A DNA stretch of 32,372 nucleotides from Candidatus Omnitrophota bacterium (GTDB lineage: Bacteria > Omnitrophota > Gorgyraeia > DAOVKU01): NCBI GenBank assembly GCA_030631665.1, contig DAOVKU010000007.1:1-32372 (forward strand), given 5' to 3'. Of the stretch, positions 6,941 to 16,196 are shown piece by piece (within the stretch, counting starts at the first letter, position 1; each line of letters begins with the position of its first letter). The notes under the pieces were generated by a model that had not been told where the DNA came from, searched no databases, and saw only the letters and a list, made by a program, of their open reading frames with translations. A program made the position numbers and the translations under genes.

Positions 6941-9766
6941 ATGGACAAAGTTAATTTTAAAAATACTTTAAATTTACCTAAAACCAAGTTTTCTATGAAG
7001 GCCAATTTACCGCAGGCAGAGCCCAAAATAGAAACTTTGTGGCAAAATAAAAAGGTTTACGAAAAACTGCAGGAGAAAAACGCTTCTCATAAAAAGTTTA
7101 TTTTGCACGACGGACCGCCTTACGCCAATGGAGATATACATAGAGGGCACGCGCTTAATAAAATTTTAAAAGACATTATCGTTCGCTATAAATCTATGAA
7201 TGGTTATGACACCCCTTTCGTGCCTGGTTGGGACTGCCATGGTTTGCCTGTGGAACTCCAGCTTCTTAAACAATTGAATCTTAAGAAATATCAGATTAAT
7301 AAAAGCGATTTTAGAAAACAAGCAAAAGAATTTGCTTTGAAATTTGTTGATATTCAAAGAAAACAATTTGAGAGATTGGGCATATTTGGCGAGTGGCAGC
7401 ACCCCTATCTTACTCTCGATAATGTTTACGAAGCCCGGGTTTTATATGCATTAGCCGGTTTAGTAAAAGAGGGTTTCATTTATAAGAGTTTAAAGCCCGT
7501 AAACTGGTGTTATCACTGTGAAACAGCCCTGGCCGAGGCCGAAGTTGAATATGAGGAGATTTCTTCACCGTCGATTTTTGTTAAATTTAGACTTAAAAAT
7601 CCTGCAGATTTAACCGACGATAACGAGTCTGAAGTTTATCTGGTTATTTGGACCACTACCCCCTGGACGCTTTTGGCAAATGTGGCTTGTGCCTTAAATC
7701 CCACTCTGCCTTACGTTTTGGTTGAGGTAGGAAAAGAAATGTGGGTCATGGCTAAGAGCCTGGTTGGAAAAGTATTGGAAGCGGCTGGCATTGATGAGTA
7801 TAAAATATTAAAAGAGATAAAAATAGGGGAAATGGAAGGATTAAAATATTATCATCCCTTTTTTCAAAGAGAAGGCGTGGTTGTCCTGGCAGATTATGTT
7901 TCAAAAGAAGAAGGTTCCGGCATTGTTCACATTGCTCCCGGTCATGGCCAGGAGGATTATATTATAGGCCTTAAGTATAAATTACCGGTTATTATGCCGG
8001 TAGACGAAAAAGGGAATTTTGATAAGAATCAGGGTGAATTTAGCGCTTTCAATGTAAGAGAGGCGAATCAGAGAATTATAGAAAAGTTAGACAAGTTGAG
8101 TCTATTAGTAGCTGCTTCACAGGTTAAGCATTCTTATCCGCACTGCTGGAGATGCAAACAACCCATTATCTTTAGAGCTACAAGTCAATACTTTATGCAG
8201 ATAGACCATAAAAATTTAAGAAAGAAACTACTCTCCTTGGCGGCAGAAGAAGTCAAGTGGATACCATCTCAAGGAAGAGAAAGAATTCAGTCTATGATAG
8301 AAAATCGCCCCGATTGGTGTCTTTCCAGGCAAAGACTCTGGGGGGTGCCCATTCCTGCTTTTTACTGTCGCAATTGCAAGGCCCATATTTTAGATGCAAA
8401 GATTATTAGCCATGTCGCTGGATTGGTTGAGAAACAGGGTAGCGATGTATGGTTTGAAAGCAGCGAAACGGAACTCTTGCCGGAGAATTTTAGATGTCCT
8501 GAATGCGGGGGTGATAAATTTAAGAAGGAAGAAGACATTCTTGATGTCTGGTTTGAATCTGGAGTAAGCTACCAGGCCGTTCTCAAGCAAAGGAATAATT
8601 TAGCCTATCCGGCAGACCTTTATCTCGAGGGCAGCGACCAGCATCGTGGCTGGTTTCAGTCTTCTTTGACAATTTCAGCGGCTTTAGAAAATAAAGCACC
8701 GTACAAGCAAGTTTTAACTCATGGGTTTGTGCTGGATGGCATGGGCAAAAAAATGTCAAAATCTCTTGGCAATGTTATTAGTCCTCATGATATCATAAAA
8801 AACAAAGGCGCTGATATTTTGAGGTTGTGGGTTGCCTCAAGTGATTATAACGAAGATATTAGAATTAGTGATGAAATTATAAACAGGCTTTCGGAAGCTT
8901 ATAGAAAAATAAGAAACACTTTTAGGTTTATTTTGGGCAATTTATACGATTTCAATAAAAAGAAGGATTTAATTGATCCAAGCCGCTTAGAGCTTATTGA
9001 TAGGTGGGCACTTTCAAAGTTATATCTTTTATTAAAAGAAGTGGATAGCTATTATGAAAATTACGATTTTTTAAGGGCTTATCAGGCTATCTATCATTTT
9101 TGCGTTGTGGAACTCTCATCTTTTTATCTTGACATTTTAAAAGATAGATTATATACTTTTGCTCCAAAAAGCATTGGGAGGCGGTCGGCGCAGACAGCCC
9201 TTCTTTATATAATAGACGTACTTACCAGAATAATCGCTCCTCTCATACCTTTTACGGCTGAGGAAGTATGGCAATATTTAAGAACTGATGAAGCCGAAAG
9301 CGTACATTTGCTTGATTGGCCGGAGAAAAGCAAATTTAAGATTTACAGCGATGTCGGACTTGAGAAGGATTTTGAAAAATTGCTGGCCTTAAGAAGAGAT
9401 GTAACCAAAAAGCTTGAGGGAAAAAGAGAAGAAAGGTTTATTGGTAATTCGCTCCAAGCGAAAGTGATTATTTATACAAAGATTGACTGCGAAAACAAGC
9501 GTCTTTTAGATAAATATTATAAGGAATTAGTTTCTATCTTTATTGTTTCTCAAGTGCAGGTAAAAGCAGTGGACTCCTTAAAAGAAGGAGAGCCGTGCCA
9601 ATATTTTGAAGATGCAAGTTTAAAAATTGAAAAGGCGCCTGGTTTCAAATGTCCCAGATGCTGGAATTACTCAGTGGATGCGGGCAGTTGCAAGGCTTAT
9701 CCTGGAATTTGCCAGAGGTGCCTCGATGCTTTAAAAGAAGGAGGAATGGAGAAAGCCAATGGATAA
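6941..9766 (+). CDS. ileS: Isoleucyl-tRNA synthetase
   Basis: PPYANGDIHRGHALNKILKD (HIGH region), LEGSDQHRGWFQSSL, GMGKKMSKSLGN (KMSKS), C-terminal zinc motif CPRCWNY...CQRC. Confidence 0.98.
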   Translation: MDKVNFKNTLNLPKTKFSMKANLPQAEPKIETLWQNKKVYEKLQEKNASHKKFILHDGPPYANGDIHRGHALNKILKDIIVRYKSMNGYDTPFVPGWDCHGLPVELQLLKQLNLKKYQINKSDFRKQAKEFALKFVDIQRKQFERLGIFGEWQHPYLTLDNVYEARVLYALAGLVKEGFIYKSLKPVNWCYHCETALAEAEVEYEEISSPSIFVKFRLKNPADLTDDNESEVYLVIWTTTPWTLLANVACALNPTLPYVLVEVGKEMWVMAKSLVGKVLEAAGIDEYKILKEIKIGEMEGLKYYHPFFQREGVVVLADYVSKEEGSGIVHIAPGHGQEDYIIGLKYKLPVIMPVDEKGNFDKNQGEFSAFNVREANQRIIEKLDKLSLLVAASQVKHSYPHCWRCKQPIIFRATSQYFMQIDHKNLRKKLLSLAAEEVKWIPSQGRERIQSMIENRPDWCLSRQRLWGVPIPAFYCRNCKAHILDAKIISHVAGLVEKQGSDVWFESSETELLPENFRCPECGGDKFKKEEDILDVWFESGVSYQAVLKQRNNLAYPADLYLEGSDQHRGWFQSSLTISAALENKAPYKQVLTHGFVLDGMGKKMSKSLGNVISPHDIIKNKGADILRLWVASSDYNEDIRISDEIINRLSEAYRKIRNTFRFILGNLYDFNKKKDLIDPSRLELIDRWALSKLYLLLKEVDSYYENYDFLRAYQAIYHFCVVELSSFYLDILKDRLYTFAPKSIGRRSAQTALLYIIDVLTRIIAPLIPFTAEEVWQYLRTDEAESVHLLDWPEKSKFKIYSDVGLEKDFEKLLALRRDVTKKLEGKREERFIGNSLQAKVIIYTKIDCENKRLLDKYYKELVSIFIVSQVQVKAVDSLKEGEPCQYFEDASLKIEKAPGFKCPRCWNYSVDAGSCKAYPGICQRCLDALKEGGMEKANG

Positions 9767-10154
9767 ACAAGAGCTTAAAAAATACAGAGAAAAATTATTA
9801 AAAATTAAAGAGATAATTCAGGGTGATATAAGACAACTTGAGAAAGATTCTTTTTCGAAAACACAAAAGGAAGCTTCCGGAGATCTTTCCAGCCATACCC
9901 TGCACATGGCTGATATGGCCAGTGATAGTTATGAAAGAGATTTTGCTTTTGATTTGGTTTCAAATGAGCAAGAACTCATGTATAAAATAAGCGAAGCCCT
10001 AAGAAGAATTGATGAAGATAAATTTGGAAAGTGTTTGGCTTGCGGTAAAAAAATTAGTAAAGCAAGATTAAATGTTGTGCCTTATGCAGGTTTATGTGTA
10101 CCCTGCAAGCAGAAACAAGAAAAAGAAGAAGGCGGAAAAGAGAATAATCAGTAA
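9759..10154 (+). CDS. TraR/DksA family zinc-finger protein
   Basis: C-terminal CLACGKKISKARLNVVPYAGLCVPCKQKQE C4 zinc finger; EALRRIDEDKFGKC. Confidence 0.9.
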   Translation: MDKQELKKYREKLLKIKEIIQGDIRQLEKDSFSKTQKEASGDLSSHTLHMADMASDSYERDFAFDLVSNEQELMYKISEALRRIDEDKFGKCLACGKKISKARLNVVPYAGLCVPCKQKQEKEEGGKENNQ

Positions 10155-10600
10155 TGTTTTTTCTTTTGTGCGTTGCAACCGTTTTCCTTTTAGATAGAAT
10201 AACTAAAATAATTGTAGTAAAAAAATTATTTCTTGATGAATCACTGCCTGTTTTTGGCAAAATTTTCTCTATCACGTATATAAAAAATACAGGAAGTGCT
10301 TTTGGTATTTTTCCCGGGGCCACAAAAGTTTTTATCTGTCTTTCCGGCCTAGCTATTATTTTAATAATTGTTTTTTTATTTTACTTGAAACAGAAAGATT
10401 ATTTCATCAAATTTGGCCTGGCACTGATTTTAGGTGGAGCGATTGGAAATTTAGTTGATCGTTTGGCTTTTGGTTACGTTATCGATTTTCTTGATTTTAA
10501 AATCTGGCCGGTTTTTAATCTGGCTGATTTTTTTATCAGCATCGGCTGTTTTTCACTCTTATTTAAAATATTTACCATTGGTCATAAAACAACAGAGTAA
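10154..10600 (+). CDS. lspA: Prolipoprotein signal peptidase (SPase II)
   Basis: LDRITKIIV, YIKNTGSAFGIF, LGGAIGNLVDRLAFGYVIDFLDF, FNLADFFISIG. Confidence 0.95.
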   Translation: MFFLLCVATVFLLDRITKIIVVKKLFLDESLPVFGKIFSITYIKNTGSAFGIFPGATKVFICLSGLAIILIIVFLFYLKQKDYFIKFGLALILGGAIGNLVDRLAFGYVIDFLDFKIWPVFNLADFFISIGCFSLLFKIFTIGHKTTE

Positions 10601-10603
10601 ACA

Positions 10604-11383
10604 ATGCACCCAATACTTTTTAAAGTTGGTTTTGTAACCATTTATAGCTATGGCTTTATGGTTGCAGTCGCCTTCCTGGTTGTCGCCTTTTTTTTGTCCC
10701 ATAAGTTTAAAGAAATCGGCTTGCGGGGTGACTTGGCTTTTGACCTGGCTATTTATTTGCTGGTTTTTGGTATAATCGGCGCCAGACTCCTCCACGTTTT
10801 TTTAAACCTTGATTATTATCTTAATAATTTAAAAGAGATTTTTATGCTTTGGCACGGCGGACTTGCATGGCAAGGGGGACTCTTTTTTGCCTTTCTGGGC
10901 GGTATTTTCTTTATGAAGAGAAACAACCTGAAGCTAGGAGCTACTTGTGATATAATTGTGCCTTATGTTGCACTCGGTCAAGCCATAGGCAGAATTGGCT
11001 GCTTCTTAAACGGTTGTTGTTTTGGGGCACAGACTGATTTTGCGCTGGGGATGGTTTTCCCCGGAAGGATAAATCCCATACATCCTACACAGCTCTATAC
11101 CTGTTTTTTTCTGACTGCAATTTTTATTATTCTCAAAAAAATGGAAAAGAAAAAGACTTTTGATTGGCAAATATTTTCTTTATATCTTATTTTGTATTCT
11201 ATTATGAGATTTAACATCGATTTTATAAGAGGAGATTTACAGGCCGCCTTTTTTGGGCTTACTGTTTCCCAAGTTATAAGTATTGGTTTATTTTTAACCG
11301 GTCTAAGCCTTTATCTAATGAAATTCAGACTTACGCAGGGAAGTAAACGTAAACCTGCGGATGTTATTGTTAAAAATGAATAA
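10604..11383 (+). CDS. lgt: Prolipoprotein diacylglyceryl transferase
   Basis: GIIGARLLHVF, HGGLAWQGGLFFAFLGG, GQAIGRIGCFLNGCCFG, HPTQLYTCFF. Confidence 0.95.
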   Translation: MHPILFKVGFVTIYSYGFMVAVAFLVVAFFLSHKFKEIGLRGDLAFDLAIYLLVFGIIGARLLHVFLNLDYYLNNLKEIFMLWHGGLAWQGGLFFAFLGGIFFMKRNNLKLGATCDIIVPYVALGQAIGRIGCFLNGCCFGAQTDFALGMVFPGRINPIHPTQLYTCFFLTAIFIILKKMEKKKTFDWQIFSLYLILYSIMRFNIDFIRGDLQAAFFGLTVSQVISIGLFLTGLSLYLMKFRLTQGSKRKPADVIVKNE

Positions 11384-12284
11384 AAAAAAAGAATTCATTG
11401 TTGGCCAGGAAGAGGCTGGTAATCGTCTCGATCAGCTTTTAGTTAAAAAATTGAGCGGTGAGTCCAGAACGCATATAAAAAGGATAATCGAAGAAGGGTT
11501 TGTTACCATTAATGCCAAACCGAGCAAGGCTCACTATAAGGTCAAAGTCGGCGAAAGAATAGAAATACGCCAAGCCCCACCTGTTTCGACCGATATTATT
11601 CCTCAAAAAATAGATTTACAAATTCTATATGAAGATGATGACATTTTAATTATTAATAAACCTGCCGGGCTTTTGGTTCATCCGGCCGGCAGAAGGCGTT
11701 ACGGTACTCTGGCTAATGCCCTTGCATATCATTTTGGCCAATTGCCGTCTTTGGGAGGCCAGGAACGTCTTGGAATTGTTCATCGACTTGATGAAGGTAC
11801 CAGCGGTGTTATGGTAGTTGCTAAAACAGAATTGGCTTTAAGGGATTTATCGGAGCAGTTTAAAAAAAGAAAGGTTAAAAAAGAATATATGGCTTTGGTG
11901 AAGGGTGTTATGGAACTCGATGAAGGAATAATAGATGTGCCAATAGGCAGGCACCACGAGAAAAGGCAAAGGATGGCAGTGCGTTACGTAAGTTCAAGAA
12001 CAGCCCAGACTCATTGGAAAGTAATAGAGAGATTTAAGAATTCTACTCTTGTTTCCTTAATGCCCCTGACCGGCCGGACCCACCAGTTAAGAGTGCATAT
12101 GGCGCATATAGGTTACCCCATTCTTGGAGATAAGGAATATGGAACCATGGCCCCAATAGGTCATCAAGCTCTCTGTGCTTGTTATCTTGGATTTACTCAT
12201 TCTGCCAATAAAAGTTTTATGGAGTTTAAAGTTGACTTGCCATCGGATTTCAAAAAATTATTAGAGAGTGAACAAGCGAAATAA
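11361..12284 (+). CDS. RluA/RluD-family 23S rRNA pseudouridine synthase
   Basis: S4 domain N-terminus, INKPAGLLVHP, GIVHRLDEGTSGVMVVAKT, PLTGRTHQLRVHMAHIGYPILGDKEYG. An ATG at 11376 may be the real start. Confidence 0.93.
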   Translation: MLLLKMNKKKEFIVGQEEAGNRLDQLLVKKLSGESRTHIKRIIEEGFVTINAKPSKAHYKVKVGERIEIRQAPPVSTDIIPQKIDLQILYEDDDILIINKPAGLLVHPAGRRRYGTLANALAYHFGQLPSLGGQERLGIVHRLDEGTSGVMVVAKTELALRDLSEQFKKRKVKKEYMALVKGVMELDEGIIDVPIGRHHEKRQRMAVRYVSSRTAQTHWKVIERFKNSTLVSLMPLTGRTHQLRVHMAHIGYPILGDKEYGTMAPIGHQALCACYLGFTHSANKSFMEFKVDLPSDFKKLLESEQAK

Positions 12285-12299
12285 AAGAGTTATCTTTTC

Positions 12300-12328
12300 T
12301 TGTTTTTTGTTAGCTTATATGATATACT
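12300..12328 (+). promoter_or_regulatory. Putative sigma70 promoter for the 12518 gene
   Basis: TTGTTT (12300-12305), 17 nt, TATACT (12323-12328). Confidence 0.45.
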
Positions 12329-12412
12329 GATTTAAAGTAAATATAGATATTTGAATTTAGAATTGATTTTTGGTTTATAACTTATGTAACTTGTGTTTCG
12401 TAAATTGTCTAT

Positions 12413-12506
12413 TAAGACCCTTCCTCATGCCCTTCCTTTAAAGGAATAGTAAGGCCTACCCTTTAGGGTTAAGAGGAATTAGGAAGGTCTATCCCTGCGG
12501 ATAAGT
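12413..12506 (+). repeat. ~94-bp dispersed repeat, copy A
   Basis: Aligns without gaps over most of its length to the reverse complement of 29322-29415. Contains a 22-bp identical core aaggcctaccctttagggttaa (12451-12472) and mini-hairpins ACCC-TTTA-GGGT and ATCC-CTGC-GGAT 33 nt apart. Confidence 0.85.
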
Positions 12507-12517
12507 GGAGGAAAAAA

Positions 12518-13276
12518 ATGGCAGAAACTACAAAAATTCCTTTAGTGATATTGATAATATTAGTCTTGGTTACAACTTCATTGGCGGTAACTTTTTTCAT
12601 AATGAAGGAACAGGAGAAACAGCAAAGGGTATTAATAGAACAAACTCTCGATGAGACTTTAAAAGTCAAGGAACAAACACTCAAAGATTTAAGAGAAATG
12701 ACCCGTTTAAAAACCGATGCTGAATTAAAAATAGATCAACTTAAAGAAGAAGCCAAACGCCTTTCACAAGACTTAGAAAGACAAAAAAAGGAGGCCCAGG
12801 CCGCTTTAGCGAAATTGAAAGATGGCGAAAACAAAGTAAGAAAATTATCGACTGCCTTAAAAGAACAAGAGACGAAAGTAGAAAGTTTGATGCAGACGAG
12901 AAAATCTCTTAAAAGTCAGAATGAAGAGTTAAATATACAACTTTCCCAAATTAGACTTGCCAAGCAGGCATTAGAAAATAAGATTTTAATAGGTGAATCA
13001 GGAGCGGTGCAACTCGAAAAAATTGTGGTCAGGGGCATTACCCAGGAAATCGAAGGCAAGGTTTTGGTAGTAAATGACGAATTTAATTTTGTAGTTTTAG
13101 ATTTGGGTGAAGATTCAGGTGTTGAGCCGGGAACTATTTTGACTATTACCAGAGATGGAGCAGTATTGGGAAAAGTGGAAGTTGAGAATGTCTATGAGGA
13201 TATGTCATCAGCTATAATTTTACCGCAGTGGCAAAAGGGTCCATTTATGGAAGATGACAACGTTGAAATTTTGTAG
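12518..13276 (+). CDS. Membrane-anchored coiled-coil protein of unknown function
   Basis: One N-terminal TM, long heptad-rich coiled coil, then a small beta-rich C-terminal region (GKVLVVNDEFNFVVLDLGEDSGVEPGTILTITRDGAVLGKVEVENV). SD ggagg before the ATG. Confidence 0.8.
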   Translation: MAETTKIPLVILIILVLVTTSLAVTFFIMKEQEKQQRVLIEQTLDETLKVKEQTLKDLREMTRLKTDAELKIDQLKEEAKRLSQDLERQKKEAQAALAKLKDGENKVRKLSTALKEQETKVESLMQTRKSLKSQNEELNIQLSQIRLAKQALENKILIGESGAVQLEKIVVRGITQEIEGKVLVVNDEFNFVVLDLGEDSGVEPGTILTITRDGAVLGKVEVENVYEDMSSAIILPQWQKGPFMEDDNVEIL

Positions 13277-13309
13277 CAGCATAAAGAGTTATAAATAAAT
13301 TAAGTTAAT

Positions 13310-13340
13310 AAAAAAGGACAGTGTGCAGCTGTCCTTTTTT
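13310..13340 (+). terminator. Rho-independent terminator after the 12518 gene
   Basis: aaaaaaggacag TGTGCAG ctgtcctttttt; 12-bp arms ending in a U-tract. Confidence 0.9.
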
Positions 13341-13357
13341 CAAATTAAGTCATAACA

Positions 13358-14650
13358 ATGCAAAAGATTGAAATCGAGAAAGCCAAGATCCTAAGAGGAG
13401 TAGTATTCATACCGTCAGATAAATCTATTTCTCATCGTGCTGTGATGATAAGCGCCCTGGCTGAAGGCAGAACTTGTATTAAGAATTTTCTTCGAAGTCA
13501 GGATTGCCTGTGGACGCTGAAAGCCTTCAAAGACTTAGGCATAAAATATTCTTTAGAGGATTCTATGTTAGAGGTAGAGGGGGGCGGAATTTATGGCTTA
13601 AGGCAACCCGCTGATAAAATTTTTGTAGGCAATTCAGGAACCACTATACGTTTAATATTAGGAATATTAGCAGGTCAAAATTTCAAGCTGACTTTAGAAG
13701 GGGATGATTCTTTAAACAAGAGGCCGATGAAAAGAATTATAGAACCCTTGAGGGAAATGGGAGCGCAGATTCAGGCCAAAGAGGATGATTTCCCCCCCCT
13801 TGTTGTTCAAGGCGCATCTCTCAAACCTGTTTTATATCACCAGAAAATCGCCAGCGCTCAAGTTAAATCCTCTATCCTTTTAGCAGGACTTTATGCAAAA
13901 GGCACTACTAAAGTTTATGAGAAATTAAAAACCAGGGATCATACCGAACGCATGCTTAAGTTATTTTCTGCTGATATTCAAATTAGAGGTCTTGAGATTT
14001 CAATTAGTTCGAGCCATAAACTTATTTCTCCGTCTGAGATAGATATTCCATCTGATTTTTCTAGCGCAGCCTTTTTTATAGCCGCAGCAACTCTTGTGCC
14101 TGGTTCACAAATAATTATAAAGAACGTGGGCGTGAATCCAACAAGACTTGGTTTTTTAAACAGTTTAGTTACCATGGGTGCGCAGGTAAAAAAAGTAAAT
14201 GAAAGACAACTATCGAACGAGCCCAGGGCCGATTTAGTGATAGAATTCAGGCGTCCTCTTAAAGGTATTAATATTGACGAGAAAGATATACCGTCTATGA
14301 TAGATGAATTACCGATTATGATGGTGGTTGCGACTCAAGCCGAAGGCGAAACTTTTATAAAAGGGGCGGGCGAATTAAGAGTGAAAGAAACTGATAGAAT
14401 TAATTCTATGGTTTTAGGCTTAAGGAAAATGGGCGCAGATATTAGGCCACAAGAAGATGATATTTTAATAAAAGGCCCCACACCTCTTAAATCAGCTACC
14501 TTGGACAGTGTTGGTGACCACCGAACAGCTATGAGTCTCAGCATAGCGGCATTGATAGCTAAAGGTAAAAGTGTTATCAGAAACACCGAATGTATTCAAA
14601 CTTCTTTTCCCGATTTTTACGCCACTTTAAAGAAAGTCCTATTAAAATAA
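13358..14650 (+). CDS. aroA: 3-phosphoshikimate 1-carboxyvinyltransferase
   Basis: PSDKSISHRAVMISALAEG, FVGNSGTTIRLILG, GDDSLNKRPM, ELRVKETDRI, DHRTAMSLSIAALIA. Confidence 0.96.
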   Translation: MQKIEIEKAKILRGVVFIPSDKSISHRAVMISALAEGRTCIKNFLRSQDCLWTLKAFKDLGIKYSLEDSMLEVEGGGIYGLRQPADKIFVGNSGTTIRLILGILAGQNFKLTLEGDDSLNKRPMKRIIEPLREMGAQIQAKEDDFPPLVVQGASLKPVLYHQKIASAQVKSSILLAGLYAKGTTKVYEKLKTRDHTERMLKLFSADIQIRGLEISISSSHKLISPSEIDIPSDFSSAAFFIAAATLVPGSQIIIKNVGVNPTRLGFLNSLVTMGAQVKKVNERQLSNEPRADLVIEFRRPLKGINIDEKDIPSMIDELPIMMVVATQAEGETFIKGAGELRVKETDRINSMVLGLRKMGADIRPQEDDILIKGPTPLKSATLDSVGDHRTAMSLSIAALIAKGKSVIRNTECIQTSFPDFYATLKKVLLK

Positions 14651-14742
14651 TCATCAGCTTTGCCCCCCATAAAGACAGATAACAGAAAACAGAGGACAGA
14701 GGACGGAGGACGGAAAAGAAAAAAATCTGTCTTCTGACTCCT

Positions 14743-14759
14743 GTCCGCCACAGGCGGAC
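14743..14759. repeat. Short palindrome GTCCGCC-ACA-GGCGGAC
   Basis: Perfect 7-bp arms with a 3-nt loop, in the aroA-mreB intergenic region. Related palindromes at 19231-19245 and 25465-25483. Confidence 0.8.
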
Positions 14760-14885
14760 TCAAACAGTTGCGTTTTTTATACGGCGCCTTTTGGTTAAAA
14801 TTGCAAAAATCGCTCAAAACACATTTTGTTACTGAAATTGCGAAGTTGTGCACTGGGGGCGGATGTTTTTTCTTTTAAAAAACGT

Positions 14886-14914
14886 TTGACATAATTTTTT
14901 TATTTTGATATAGT
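14886..14914 (+). promoter_or_regulatory. Sigma70-type promoter upstream of mreB
   Basis: TTGACA (14886-14891), 17 nt, TATAGT (14909-14914). Confidence 0.7.
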
Positions 14915-15003
14915 TGTGTTTAGTCAAGTAAAGCCACAATTCCGGACTAGCAAAAGGGATTGTTTGGACGAATTTGATCCGTGACATCTTTGATATCATG
15001 GGT

Positions 15004-15044
15004 TTTCTGCCCTCGCCTGCCGGACGGGCATGGGTAGGCAGAAA
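15004..15044. repeat. Stem-loop tttctgcc...ggcagaaa in the mreB leader
   Basis: Perfect 8-bp outer arms (15004-15011 / 15037-15044) around a GC-rich CCTGCC...GGGCA interior. Confidence 0.7.
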
Positions 15045-15053
15045 TGTGGGTAT

Positions 15054-15096
15054 ATAATTTACGTCATCGGAGAAGTTTCGAGGCTCCGTAAATTAT
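15054..15096. repeat. Palindromic element ataatttacg...cgtaaattat in the mreB leader
   Basis: Perfect 10-bp arms (15054-15063 / 15087-15096). Similar to elements upstream of the 19265 and 25525 ORFs. Confidence 0.75.
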
Positions 15097-15118
15097 GCCT
15101 TTATCAAAGGAGCCATTT

Positions 15119-16195
15119 ATGGAAAATAAAGTGTGGCAGTCAATAGTTAAAAGTTTTAATGCATTTATAGGTATGTTTTCAAATGATATGGGCATCGATT
15201 TAGGCACAGCCAATACCCTGGTTTATGTAAAAGGCCTGGGTATTGTTTTATGCGAGCCGTCTGTTGTTGCCATTCAAAAGAATACTCATCATGTTTTAGC
15301 TGTAGGGCAGGAGGCCAAGAGAATGCTCGGGCGAACTCCGGGAAGCATTATCGCTATTAAACCGATGAAAGATGGAGTTATTGCTGATTTTGAAATCAGC
15401 GAAAGTATGCTGCGGTATTTTATTCGCAAAATCCATAAAAGGAAGACTTTTGTCAGACCCAGAATAATAATTGCCATTCCTTCAGGCATAACAGAAGTTG
15501 AAAGAAGGGCTGTCAAGGATTCTGCAGAGCATGCTGGAGCGAGACAAGTTTTTCTGATTGAGCAGCCGTTGGCGGCGGCCGTGGGAGCGGGATTGCCCAT
15601 TCAGGAACCGGCGGGTAATATGATAGTAGATATTGGCGGTGGCACTACGGAAATTGCAGTAATTTCATTGGGAGGCATAGTCTGTGCAAGGTCATTAAGA
15701 ATTGGCGGCAATGAGCTCGATGATGGCATTACTCAACATCTTAAAAAAATTTATAATCTTATGATTGGTGAAAGAACTGCCGAAGATATCAAGATTAAAA
15801 TAGGGTCGGCTTATCCGTTAGAAGAAGAATTAAGTATGGAAGTTAAAGGAAGAGATTTAGTATCAGGCCTGCCGAAAACCCTTACCATTTCTTCGGAAGA
15901 AATCAGGGAGGCGCTTTCAGAGGCGGTGGCCCTTATACTGGAAGCAGTCAGGGCTACTTTAGAAAAAACTCCTCCCGAACTTTCGGCAGATTTAGTTGAC
16001 AGAGGAATTATTTTGACCGGCGGAGGAGCATTGCTTAGAAATTTCGATAAATTAGTTTGCGAAGAAACCGGTTTGCCGGTTCACTTAGCTGATGACCCCT
16101 TAACAGCAGTAGCTGAGGGCGCCGGGAAAGTTCTTGACGAAATTAAGTATCTTAAGAAAATGGCGGCCGTTTCAAAATTAGACATTCAAGAATAG
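15119..16195 (+). CDS. mreB: Rod shape-determining protein MreB
   Basis: [67 protein letters not shown] 15119 has SD aaaggag; the track start 15095 has none. Confidence 0.96.
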   Translation: MENKVWQSIVKSFNAFIGMFSNDMGIDLGTANTLVYVKGLGIVLCEPSVVAIQKNTHHVLAVGQEAKRMLGRTPGSIIAIKPMKDGVIADFEISESMLRYFIRKIHKRKTFVRPRIIIAIPSGITEVERRAVKDSAEHAGARQVFLIEQPLAAAVGAGLPIQEPAGNMIVDIGGGTTEIAVISLGGIVCARSLRIGGNELDDGITQHLKKIYNLMIGERTAEDIKIKIGSAYPLEEELSMEVKGRDLVSGLPKTLTISSEEIREALSEAVALILEAVRATLEKTPPELSADLVDRGIILTGGGALLRNFDKLVCEETGLPVHLADDPLTAVAEGAGKVLDEIKYLKKMAAVSKLDIQE

Positions 16196-16196
16196 A

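Noticed and set aside
10455-10637. 60-aa + strand ORF overlapping lspA and the start of lgt
   Set aside because: Out-of-frame shadow of a confident lspA; no supporting features.
13789-13802. Homopolymer cccccccc in aroA as a phase-variation tract
   Set aside because: Short mixed C-run (tttcccccccctt) in a housekeeping gene that stays in frame; no context supporting phase variation.
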